Part shown: in pieces, positions 17,429 through 24,455 of the stretch
Numbering within the stretch: the first letter of the stretch is position 1
How the letters are laid out: the number at the start of each line of letters is the position of its first letter
From: JAZGBC01 sp036444495
GTDB taxonomy: Bacteria; Pseudomonadota; Alphaproteobacteria; Kiloniellales; J153
Direction of reading: 5' to 3'
Assembly (NCBI GenBank): GCA_036444495.1
Contig: JAZGBC010000128.1
Span: 1 to 29,725 of the forward strand
DNA: 29,725 nt
The notes under the pieces: generated by a model
Told to the model about the DNA's origin: nothing
The model's input: the letters and a program-made list of their open reading frames with translations, nothing else
Databases searched by the model: none
Translations under genes and position numbers: made by a program

Positions 17429-18076
17429 CTACAGCGCCTTGGCCGCGGCGATGAAGGCGCGGATCTTGTCCGGGTTCTTCACACCCGGCTTGTCCTCGAT
17501 GCCGGAGGAGACATCCACGGCGCGTGCGCCCGAGGTCCGGACCGCCTCGGCCAGGTTCTCCGCGTCCAGCCCGCCCGAGAGCATCCAGGGCAGGGGCCAG
17601 CTCCGCCCCGCCAGCAATTCCCAGTCGAAGGCGAGCGCGTTGCCGCCGGGCATGAGGTTTTTGATGTCCTTGGGCGGCTTGGCGTCGAACAGCAGGCGCT
17701 CGGCTGCGGCGCAGTAATTCTCTGCCCCGGCCACGTCGTCCTCACCCGCGATCTTGATCGCCTTCATGACCGGCAGGCCGAAGCGCGCCCGGACCTCGCT
17801 CACCCGTGCCGGGCTTTCGGCTCCGTGGAGCTGCAGGATGTCGAGATCGACGGTGGCCAGCACCTCGGCGATGGTCTCGTTGTCCACATCGACGAACAGC
17901 CCCACTTTGCGCAGGCGCGGCGGCGCGGCGGCGGCCAGCGTGGCGGCCTGGTCAGGGGTTACGGCGCGCGGGCTGGGCGGATAGAAGTTGAGGCCCATGT
18001 AATCCGCGCCCGCCTCCACCGCGGCGCGCAGCGCCTCGGGCGAATTGATGCCGCAAATCTTGACCTCGATGGGCAA
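17429..18076 (-). CDS. trpF: Phosphoribosylanthranilate isomerase
   Basis: TrpF isomerises N-(5'-phosphoribosyl)anthranilate to CdRP in tryptophan synthesis. The 215-residue TIM-barrel protein starts with VKICGINSPEA (catalytic Cys in KICG), has GLNFYPPSPRAV, LQLHGAESP, the catalytic Asp in LLFDAKPP, and ends with LSGGLDAENL and DVSSGIED. The start codon is TTG at 18076, three bases after the stop of the upstream membrane protein gene; no ATG or GTG lies at the expected place, so TTG is preferred. It is the last gene of the long minus-strand run from aroA and is separated from trpB by the SHOCT gene. Confidence 0.95.
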   Translation of the reverse strand: MPIEVKICGINSPEALRAAVEAGADYMGLNFYPPSPRAVTPDQAATLAAAAPPRLRKVGLFVDVDNETIAEVLATVDLDILQLHGAESPARVSEVRARFGLPVMKAIKIAGEDDVAGAENYCAAAERLLFDAKPPKDIKNLMPGGNALAFDWELLAGRSWPLPWMLSGGLDAENLAEAVRTSGARAVDVSSGIEDKPGVKNPDKIRAFIAAAKAL

Positions 18077-18079
18077 GGG

Positions 18080-18946
18080 TCAGTCCTCTTCCGTGCCTCG
18101 TATCACCGCCCCGCCCACACCCGGCACCCAGCCGGTGCAATCGCGGAACGAGATCGAGATGGCCGAAAGCATGAGCGCCATCAGGACGTAATTCAGCGCC
18201 ACGATAACGATCTGTGACAGCGCGAGGAGCGGCGCGCTGACAGGGGGTTCGGCGCCCGGTACCTCCGCCGTACCCATGGCCCCCGGATCGGCCGGAAAGA
18301 GCAGGGTGTCAAAGAACAATCCCACCATCCAGATCAACAGGACGAAGGGCAGCGCCGTCAGCAGGAGCGCGGCCAGCAGACGCAAACCTTGGCCCTTGGT
18401 GTGCCGCCAGGCGTGGGCCAGCCGGTATTCCTCATCCACGGAGACCGCGGGGAAGACGAAGCAAAAGCGCACCGCGACGTAGGCCATGATAAACGCGATG
18501 GCGGCGACCATGCTTAAGGCGAAGAGTGACTGGTCTTCGGCGCTCTGCGGCGCGAAGATGACCGCGACCGACATGATCGTGACCGCCATGCCGTTGCTGA
18601 TCAGCGTGACAGCGATCAGGTAGCCGAGGAAGCGCCAGTGCCGCCGCTCCCAGGGCACAACTAGGGGCGGCCGGCCCGCCTGCGGCCCCAGCAGGGTCAC
18701 GCGGTGCCAGGTCACGCCGAAGATCGTGTAGGGCGCCAGGCCCAGGATCGCGACCAGCCCGGCCATGACCGGTTGCGCGCGGCCCAGGACCGCCAAGGCC
18801 ACCAGGAAGAACGAGAGACAGAAGGGAAAGGCCGCGGCGCGGGCGAGGAGCTCCGGATTGCCGAACACCCGCCCATAAGCCTCGAACATCGTCTGCACGA
18901 CCGGCAGCTTGCGGATCGCGGCGGGGGGTGGGGAGGTCTGGCTCAT
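18080..18946 (-). CDS. Polytopic membrane protein of unknown function
   Basis: A 288-residue integral membrane protein with about six hydrophobic helices (segments around LSFFLVALAVLG, VAILGLAPYTIFGV, YLIAVTLISNGMAV, MVAAIAFIMAYVAV, LLTALPFVLLIWMV, IVIVALNYVLMALM). A short soluble N-terminus holds a Pro-rich stretch. I see no catalytic or transport signature and do not assign a function. The ATG at 18946 overlaps the pyrF stop (ATGA), and trpF starts 3 bp after its stop, so it is translated as part of a pyrF-membrane protein-trpF run. A longer open frame continues upstream but only as an out-of-frame reading of pyrF. Confidence 0.8.
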   Translation of the reverse strand: MSQTSPPPAAIRKLPVVQTMFEAYGRVFGNPELLARAAAFPFCLSFFLVALAVLGRAQPVMAGLVAILGLAPYTIFGVTWHRVTLLGPQAGRPPLVVPWERRHWRFLGYLIAVTLISNGMAVTIMSVAVIFAPQSAEDQSLFALSMVAAIAFIMAYVAVRFCFVFPAVSVDEEYRLAHAWRHTKGQGLRLLAALLLTALPFVLLIWMVGLFFDTLLFPADPGAMGTAEVPGAEPPVSAPLLALSQIVIVALNYVLMALMLSAISISFRDCTGWVPGVGGAVIRGTEED

Positions 18947-19680
18947 GATGCGGCTTCCGCGTGGGCCGCGATCTCCTCGGCGATGCGCCGGGCGGCGGCC
19001 AGGGGATCGGACTGGGCCGTGATCGGCCGCCCGATGACCAGGTAATCCGCGCCCTTGGCTACTGCCTCGGCGGGAGTCATGACGCGCTTCTGATCGCCGG
19101 CCGCGGCCCAGTCGGGCCGGATGCCGGGCACGGCCAAGATGAAGCCCGGGCCGCAGTCGGCGCGTAAGTGTTCGATCTCCCACGGGCTGCAGACCACGCC
19201 GTCCAGCCCGTTCTCGCGCGCGAGGCCCGCCAAACGCCGGACCTGTCCGGCCACCGGGCCCTGCTGGCCCACGGCGTCGAGGTCCGCTTCGTCCAGGCTG
19301 GTCAGCACCGTGATGCCCAGAAGCAGGGGGCGCGGGGCGGCGGCGTCCTCGGCGGCCTCCCGCGCGGCCTCGGCGGCGGCCTGCATCATGACCGGGCCGC
19401 CCGCGGCGTGCAGCGTGAGCAGGAAGGGGCGCAGGCGCACCGCGGCACGTACCGCGCCGGCGACGGTGTTGGGGATGTCGTGGAACTTGAGATCGAGGAA
19501 CAGGCGCTCGCCCCCGGCCACCGCGCGCACGCCGTCGGGCCCCTGGGCGGTAAAGAACTCCTTGCCCAGCTTGACACCGCCCACTGCCCCGCGCAGCCCG
19601 GCGGCGAGCTGGGCCGCGCGCGCCACATCGGGCGTGTCGAGCGCGACGAAGATGCGGTCCTTGGGCTCGGGGCTGCTCAT
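18943..19680 (-). CDS. pyrF: Orotidine 5'-phosphate decarboxylase
   Basis: PyrF removes CO2 from OMP to give UMP, the last step of de novo pyrimidine synthesis. The 245-residue TIM-barrel protein carries the diagnostic active-site motif LFLDLKFHDIPNTV (Asp-Lys-Asp array), the N-terminal IFVALDTPD, TLHAAGG, and the phosphate-binding end YLVIGRPIT. ATG 19680 gives the family N-terminus; an in-frame ATG further up (codon starting at 19716) would add 12 unrelated residues. The stop overlaps the next gene by ATGA. It is separated from the ornithine cyclodeaminase family gene by 85 bp, where a separate promoter could lie but none was identified. Confidence 0.96.
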   Translation of the reverse strand: MSSPEPKDRIFVALDTPDVARAAQLAAGLRGAVGGVKLGKEFFTAQGPDGVRAVAGGERLFLDLKFHDIPNTVAGAVRAAVRLRPFLLTLHAAGGPVMMQAAAEAAREAAEDAAAPRPLLLGITVLTSLDEADLDAVGQQGPVAGQVRRLAGLARENGLDGVVCSPWEIEHLRADCGPGFILAVPGIRPDWAAAGDQKRVMTPAEAVAKGADYLVIGRPITAQSDPLAAARRIAEEIAAHAEAAS

Positions 19681-19765
19681 GGCGCGGGGTATAGCAGAGC
19701 GCGCGGAAAGCGTCACGCGGGGCGCCGGACACCAGGCGCGGGGTTCGCGAGACCCTGGCTGCTCC

Positions 19766-20701
19766 TCAAACCCGCTCCACGGCGAGCTGGGCCGCGGCCA
19801 GGTCCTCGATCGCCGTGCCGACCGACTTGAACAGGGTGATCTGGTCGTAGAAGCGCCGCCCGGCGCGCTCGCCGCGGGTCAGCTCGAAGAGGTCGGCGGC
19901 GATGTCGTCCGGCGTCAGCACCCCCGATTCCAGGGGCTGGACGATGTCGCCCCCCTCCTTGCAGGCGCCAGCCCGGGTGTCGACGAAGACCCGGGCGCGC
20001 CTGATCGCGGTGTCGTCCGTCTCGCGCATGTCGGGCCGGAAGGCGCCCACCAGGTCCAGGTGCTGACCGTTCTGCAGCCACTCCCCCTTGACCAGGGGGT
20101 CGTTGCTCAGGGTGGCGCAGGAGATGATGTGCGCGCCGCGCACGGCGGCCTCCAGGTCGGTCGTGTGCTCGACGCGGAATTCGGGCCGGTCGAGACTTTT
20201 GGCCAGCTTGGCGGCCTTGTCCTCGCTGCGGCCCCAGATGAGCACGTTGCAGATGGGCCGTACCGAGGCGTGCGCCAGAATGAGATGCGGCGCGAGCACG
20301 CCGGTGCCCACCATGAGCAGGCGCTCGCAGTCGGGCCGCGACAGGTAGCTGGAGGCCAGCGCCGAGGCCGCGGCGGTGCGCCGGGCCGTCAGCGTGGGCC
20401 CGTCGATGAGCGCGAGCGGCGAGCCGGTCTTGCCGTCGAGCAGCAGATAGGCGCCCATGACCGCGGGCAGGTCCTTATCCGCGTTCGCCGGGAAGACGGT
20501 GACGATCTTGACCCCGATGTGGCGGCCCGCCTGCCAGGCGGGCATGAGCAGCAGCGTGGCTTCGGGGCCCTCGCCGGTTTCGATTTCATGGTGATGACGC
20601 ACGGGTACGGCGATGTCGCGGCGGAAAGCCTGGCGCAGGCGCTCCACCAGGCTCTCGTAGTCGAGAGCCGCCTCTACCTCCGCCGCCGAAATAATCCGCA
20701 T
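19766..20701 (-). CDS. Ornithine cyclodeaminase / mu-crystallin family NAD(P)-dependent enzyme
   Basis: A 311-residue member of the ornithine cyclodeaminase/mu-crystallin family, with the N-terminal substrate part (KIVTVFPAN, LLLDGKTGSPLALIDGPTLTARRTAAASALA) followed by a Rossmann fold (MVGTGVLAPHLILAH) and a late VGAFRPDMRE and VDTRAGACKEGGD. Members include ornithine cyclodeaminase, delta1-pyrroline-2-carboxylate reductase, alanine dehydrogenase of archaea and ketimine reductases; the substrate cannot be told from sequence by eye. ATG 20701. It sits 15 bp after lapA and before pyrF, an insertion into the usual ihfB-lapA-pyrF order, so it may be a lineage-specific addition. There is no neighbouring proline or hydroxyproline gene to suggest the substrate. 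Confidence 0.85.
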   Translation of the reverse strand: MRIISAAEVEAALDYESLVERLRQAFRRDIAVPVRHHHEIETGEGPEATLLLMPAWQAGRHIGVKIVTVFPANADKDLPAVMGAYLLLDGKTGSPLALIDGPTLTARRTAAASALASSYLSRPDCERLLMVGTGVLAPHLILAHASVRPICNVLIWGRSEDKAAKLAKSLDRPEFRVEHTTDLEAAVRGAHIISCATLSNDPLVKGEWLQNGQHLDLVGAFRPDMRETDDTAIRRARVFVDTRAGACKEGGDIVQPLESGVLTPDDIAADLFELTRGERAGRRFYDQITLFKSVGTAIEDLAAAQLAVERV

Positions 20702-20716
20702 GGGCTTTGCGCGGGC

Positions 20717-21094
20717 TCAGGAACCGCTGGAGGGCAGCCTGGGGCGTTCGCCGGCGCCGGGTTCGTCGGTGACCGGCGGAAGGGCTTGCCCGGCCGCACC
20801 GCCGGCGGCCATACCCGCTTCACGTTTCAGACGCGCGATCTCGCGCTCCAGTTCGGCCGCCCGGCGCTCGGCGCGCCGCCGCGCGAGTCCTGCCCGGCCG
20901 GCGGACAGCCATGCGATCAGGCCGCCGACGAGCAGCCCCAGGAACAGGCTGCCCAAAATCGCCACGAAGAGCGGCAGGGTGACCGTCTGATCGAGGGGCC
21001 AAAGGTCGAAAGTCACTGCTTTTCGATTGGCGACGGCGAAGACGACGGCCGCCAGGGTAATCGGAAGGGAGATGATCCAGGACAGCCGTTTCAC
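20717..21094 (-). CDS. lapA: LapA-domain (DUF1049) inner-membrane protein
   Basis: A 125-residue protein with two N-terminal membrane segments (about 4-22 and 40-64) separated by the LapA-type stretch ANRKAVTFDLWPL, then a basic coiled-coil-like helix rich in Arg, Glu and Ala (about 67-95), and a Gly/Pro-rich end. In enterobacteria, LapA works with LapB in controlling lipopolysaccharide synthesis through LpxC turnover; here only domain-level similarity is claimed. Start GTG at 21094 is the only reasonable start codon in frame. It lies 36 bp after ihfB, the usual place for this gene in alphaproteobacteria. Confidence 0.85.
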   Translation of the reverse strand: MKRLSWIISLPITLAAVVFAVANRKAVTFDLWPLDQTVTLPLFVAILGSLFLGLLVGGLIAWLSAGRAGLARRRAERRAAELEREIARLKREAGMAAGGAAGQALPPVTDEPGAGERPRLPSSGS

Positions 21095-21130
21095 ATCTGC
21101 CGCGCTGTGCGTCGCCTATGATCCCGGGTA

Positions 21131-21427
21131 CTAGGGGGATTGCGGGTCGCTGTCGTTCAGACGCTCGCGGAGCAGCTTTCCCGTCTTGAAGAAGGGAACG
21201 CGCTTTGCCGCCACCTGAACCGCGGCGCCGGTACGCGGGTTGCGCCCGATGCGGGCATCGCGCCGCTTGACCGAAAAAGCGCCGAATCCTCTGAGTTCGA
21301 CCCGGTCTCCACGGCCCAGCGCCTCGGAGATCTCGTCAAAGATCGTGGTGACGATACGCTCCACGTCGCGGTGATAGAGATGCGGATTGATCTCGGCGAT
21401 GCGTTGGATGAGTTCGGACTTCGTCAT
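21131..21427 (-). CDS. ihfB: Integration host factor subunit beta
   Basis: IHF is a heterodimeric nucleoid protein that bends DNA sharply at specific sites and takes part in replication, recombination and sigma-54 transcription. This 98-residue subunit shows the HU/IHF fold: KSELIQRIAEINPHL at the start, VELRGFGAFSV, and the DNA-intercalating beta-arm RIGRNPRTGAAV with the key Pro. The residues NPHLYHRDVERIV are typical of the beta rather than the alpha subunit. Its place directly downstream of rpsA (after a terminator and a candidate promoter) is the standard proteobacterial rpsA-ihfB order. Confidence 0.96.
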   Translation of the reverse strand: MTKSELIQRIAEINPHLYHRDVERIVTTIFDEISEALGRGDRVELRGFGAFSVKRRDARIGRNPRTGAAVQVAAKRVPFFKTGKLLRERLNDSDPQSP

Positions 21428-21545
21428 GGCGTCGCTTCCCCAAGAAGTGCCCGGTCCCGGCTAGGACAAATGGGGGTGCCGTTCTGCCGCACGCGAGCAG
21501 GAGACACGGTCCGGCTGCCTCCCCCACCCATTTTCGTGCTCACAA

Positions 21546-21573
21546 CTATTATTGTCCGGGTCCGGAACCGCAA
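21546..21573 (-). promoter_or_regulatory. Candidate promoter for ihfB
   Basis: On the minus strand, TTGCGG (21573-21568) and TAATAG (21551-21546) are spaced by 16 bp, about 120 bp upstream of the ihfB start. This lies in the 308-bp gap between rpsA and ihfB. The match is moderate; the long leader (roughly 110 nt) has no recognised riboswitch. Confidence 0.35.
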
Positions 21574-21674
21574 CGCAAGCGTGCCAGAGTCCTGCCAGGG
21601 CGTCAAGTGTAAGTCTTTCAGAACAAACAGGTTTTCCGCACTGCACCAAGGGGGCTCCGAGGCCGGAGAAAAGG

Positions 21675-21702
21675 ACGGCCCGGAGTCTTGGCTCCGGGCC
21701 GT
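21675..21702 (-). terminator. Intrinsic terminator after rpsA
   Basis: A perfect 11-bp GC-rich stem (arms 21675-21685 and 21692-21702, loop of 6) lies 33 bp after the rpsA stop. On the minus strand it is followed by CCTTTTCTCC, a modest T-run. It separates rpsA from ihfB. Confidence 0.75.
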
Positions 21703-21735
21703 TCGCTTGCTCGGGGGCGGGGTTTTTTGGCCTGC

Positions 21736-23709
21736 CTACTCGGCCTTGTCCTTGCCCTCCTCGGCTGTCTCGGCGGGCGCCTCCGGCGCCTCGGAATCGG
21801 CTGCACTCTCTTCGGATTCCTTCTTGGCTACGGCTTTTTTCTTGGTCGCTTTTTTCTTGGCCGTTTTGTCCTTGGCGGCAGTTTTCTTGGGTTTCTTCTC
21901 TTTCTCGGGCTCTTTCCCGTCCTCGGCCGTTTTGTCCTTGGCGGTCTTGGATTTGGTTGCCTTAGCCTTGGGCTTCTCGTCCTCCGCCTTACCGTCCGAC
22001 CCCTTAAGCCTGGCGGCCATCGAGATCGCGGCACCCAGGATATCGCCCAGGCTGGCCCCGGATTCGGCGGAGCCGTAGTCCTTCATGGCCTTCTTTTCCT
22101 CGTCCACCTCGCGCGCCTTGATGGACAGGGAAATCTTACGGCTCTTGCTGTCGATGGAGGTGATCTTGGCGTCGACCTTTTCGCCCACGGCGAAGCGGTC
22201 GGGCCGCTGTTCGCTGCGCTCGCGCGAGAGGTCGGCCTTGCGGATGAAGCCAATGGCCCCCCCGCCGACCCTCACCTCGATGCCGTTATCGACTACCTTA
22301 TGCACCGTACAGGTCACCACCGCCCCCTTCTTGAATTCCTTGAGCGAGCTCTTGAAGGGATCGTCTCCGAGCTGCTTGATGCCCAGGCTGATGCGCTCCT
22401 TAACGGTATCGATGTCCAGGATCTTCACCTTGATGGTGTCGCCCTTGCTGTACTTCTTCACCGCCTCCTCGCCCGGCAAGGCCCAATCCAGGTCGGAGAA
22501 ATGGACCATGCCGTCGATTTCGCCGGGCAGGCCGACGAACAGACCGAATTCGGTGATGTTTTTGATGTCGCCCTCGATCTCGGAGTTCACCGGGTAGTCC
22601 TCCTTGAAGGCCTCCCAGGGGTTCGACCCGCACTGCTTGAGGCCCAGGCTGATCCGGCGCCTCTGTTCGTCCACGTCCAGCACCATCACCTCGACCTCCT
22701 GACTGGTCGAGATAATCTTGCCCGGGTGCACGTTCTTCTTGGTCCAACTCATTTCCGACACGTGGACCAGGCCCTCGACGCCGGCCTCCAACTCGACGAA
22801 GGCGCCGTAATCGGTGATGTTGGTGACCCGGCCGGTGAACTTGGTGCCGATCGGATATTTGGTCGCCACTCCCTCCCAGGGGTCGGCCTCGAGTTGCTTC
22901 ATGCCCAGGCTGATGCGCTGGGTTTCCGCATTGAAGCGGATGACCTGGACCTTGACCTGCTGGCCGATGGAGAGTGCCTCGGTGGGGTGATTGATGCGCT
23001 TCCACGAGATGTCGGTCACGTGCAGCAGGCCATCGACTCCGCCCAGGTCCACGAAAGCGCCGTAGTCGGTGATGTTCTTGACCACGCCGTCGAGCGTCTG
23101 TCCTTCCTTCAGGCCGGCGATTAGTTCCGTACGCTGCTCGGCCCGAGTCTCCTCCAGCACCGCGCGGCGCGAGACCACGATGTTCCCGCGCGAACGGTCC
23201 ATCTTGAGGATCTGGAAGGGCTGCGGGGTGCCCATGAGCGGGCCTACGTCGCGCACCGGGCGGATGTCCACCTGGCTGCCCGGCAGGAAGGCCGTGGCGC
23301 CGGAGAGGTCCACCGTGAAGCCGCCCTTGACCCGGCCAAAGATGATGCCGGTGACGCGATCGTTCGCGGTGAAGGATTTTTCGAGCTGGGTCCAGGCCTC
23401 CTCGCGCTTTGCCTTCTCGCGCGACAGCATGGCCTCGCCGTGCTTGTTCTCCATGCGCTCGAGGTAGACCTCGACCTCGTCGCCCACCTTGATCTCAGCC
23501 GGCTGGCCGGCCTCGCTGAATTCCTTGATGGCAACGCGGCCCTCGGATTTCAGGCCGACGTCCACCAGGGCCATATCGCCCTCGATGGAGATGACGGTGC
23601 CTTTGAGAACCGTGCCCTCGAGTTCGTCCACCGTGCCGAGGGACTCCTCGAGCAGGGCGGCGAAGCTCTCCTTCTCGGCCTTGGGGCTGCTGGTGCCGGG
23701 TTCGGCCAT
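21736..23709 (-). CDS. rpsA: 30S ribosomal protein S1 with a Lys/Ala-rich C-terminal tail
   Basis: S1 helps the 30S subunit bind and unfold mRNA. The 657-residue protein has six S1/OB repeats (about 33-100, 117-184, 202-270, 287-357, 374-444, 461-530), with the repeated VKNITDYGAFVDL and RISLGMKQL words. After a conserved region ending near residue 573 (ILGAAISMAARLKG) comes an 84-residue low-complexity tail, first Lys/Ala/Thr-rich (KKKATKKKAVAKK) and then acidic (Glu/Ala). E. coli S1 is 557 residues and lacks this tail. ATG 23709 has a ribosome site AAAGG on the minus strand. It follows cmk with a 98-bp leader containing a 12-bp palindrome, and is followed by an intrinsic terminator. Confidence 0.97.
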   Translation of the reverse strand: MAEPGTSSPKAEKESFAALLEESLGTVDELEGTVLKGTVISIEGDMALVDVGLKSEGRVAIKEFSEAGQPAEIKVGDEVEVYLERMENKHGEAMLSREKAKREEAWTQLEKSFTANDRVTGIIFGRVKGGFTVDLSGATAFLPGSQVDIRPVRDVGPLMGTPQPFQILKMDRSRGNIVVSRRAVLEETRAEQRTELIAGLKEGQTLDGVVKNITDYGAFVDLGGVDGLLHVTDISWKRINHPTEALSIGQQVKVQVIRFNAETQRISLGMKQLEADPWEGVATKYPIGTKFTGRVTNITDYGAFVELEAGVEGLVHVSEMSWTKKNVHPGKIISTSQEVEVMVLDVDEQRRRISLGLKQCGSNPWEAFKEDYPVNSEIEGDIKNITEFGLFVGLPGEIDGMVHFSDLDWALPGEEAVKKYSKGDTIKVKILDIDTVKERISLGIKQLGDDPFKSSLKEFKKGAVVTCTVHKVVDNGIEVRVGGGAIGFIRKADLSRERSEQRPDRFAVGEKVDAKITSIDSKSRKISLSIKAREVDEEKKAMKDYGSAESGASLGDILGAAISMAARLKGSDGKAEDEKPKAKATKSKTAKDKTAEDGKEPEKEKKPKKTAAKDKTAKKKATKKKAVAKKESEESAADSEAPEAPAETAEEGKDKAE

Positions 23710-23742
23710 AGATGTAATCCTTTCAGTCTTGACGGTTTCGGG

Positions 23743-23754
23743 CCAACCGGTTGG
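23743..23754 (-). promoter_or_regulatory. Perfect 12-bp palindrome in the rpsA leader
   Basis: CCAACCGGTTGG lies 34 bp upstream of the rpsA ATG in the cmk-rpsA gap. S1 is known in E. coli to repress its own mRNA through a structured leader; a similar role here is only a possibility. It could equally be a protein-binding site. Confidence 0.3.
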
Positions 23755-23807
23755 GTCCGGTGGTCTTCCTGGGACTTAAGGCGCCCAGGCGTCGCCTTGG
23801 TTGCCGC

Positions 23808-24455
23808 TTAGGCCGGGGCGGCGGGACGCTTGGATGCGACGATGCCGAGCGCGGCCTGGAAGGCCTCCTCGGCATCCATGTCCGTGGTGTCGAGAATGAC
23901 CGCATCCGGGGCGGGCCTCAAGGGCGCCGCCGCGCGGTCTCTGTCGCGGTTGTCCCGCTCGCGCATTTCCTGCACGACGCGCGCGTATATACTCGCCTCG
24001 CCACGCTCTAGCAACTCCTTATGACGGCGCTCGGCGCGCACCTCGGGGCTGGCGGTGACGAAGATCTTCACCTGGGCCTCGGGGCAGACCACCGTGCCGA
24101 TATCGCGCCCGTCGATCACCGCCCCCGCCTTGCCCTCCGGCGGCTGCTCGGCGAAGCGCCGCTGCAGCTCCAGAAGGGCCGCGCGGACGGCGGGAATCGT
24201 GGCCACCTGGGAGGCGGCCTGGCCGACCTCCTCGCCGCGCAGGCCGGGGCGGTCGAGTCTTTCCAAGGCCAGTGTCTTGGCGGTCCTCACGGCGGCCTCC
24301 GCCTCGGAGGGGCCGGCGCCCCTGGCCAGCAACTCCGCGGCTACGGCGCGGTACAGGAGCCCGCTCTCCAGATGGGCAAATTCCAGCTCCTCGGCCAGCC
24401 GGCGCGCGAGCGTCCCCTTGCCGGCCGCGCTCGGCCCGTCGAGCGCGATGATCAT
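23808..24455 (-). CDS. cmk: (d)CMP kinase
   Basis: Cmk phosphorylates CMP and dCMP to the diphosphates. The 215-residue protein has the P-loop GPSAAGKGTLARRL at the N-terminus, the CMP-binding LESGLLYRAVA, VIDGRDIGTVVCPEA, and the lid segment RAERRHKELLERGE with the later RDNRDRDRAAAPL. Start ATG at 24455 overlaps the aroA stop (ATGA), and rpsA follows after 98 bp: the classical aroA-cmk-rpsA order. Length is normal for the family. Confidence 0.96.
   Translation of the reverse strand: MIIALDGPSAAGKGTLARRLAEELEFAHLESGLLYRAVAAELLARGAGPSEAEAAVRTAKTLALERLDRPGLRGEEVGQAASQVATIPAVRAALLELQRRFAEQPPEGKAGAVIDGRDIGTVVCPEAQVKIFVTASPEVRAERRHKELLERGEASIYARVVQEMRERDNRDRDRAAAPLRPAPDAVILDTTDMDAEEAFQAALGIVASKRPAAPA

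Noticed and set aside
18947..19732. Upstream extension of the membrane protein frame across pyrF
   Set aside because: This part reads pyrF out of frame and is Arg/Gly/Pro-rich shadow sequence; ATG 18946 with ATGA overlap is the natural start.
21575..21596. Sigma-54-like TGGCAC ... TTGC on the minus strand upstream of ihfB
   Set aside because: The gap between TGGCAC and TTGC is 7 nt, whereas the -24/-12 spacing of sigma-54 promoters requires 5.
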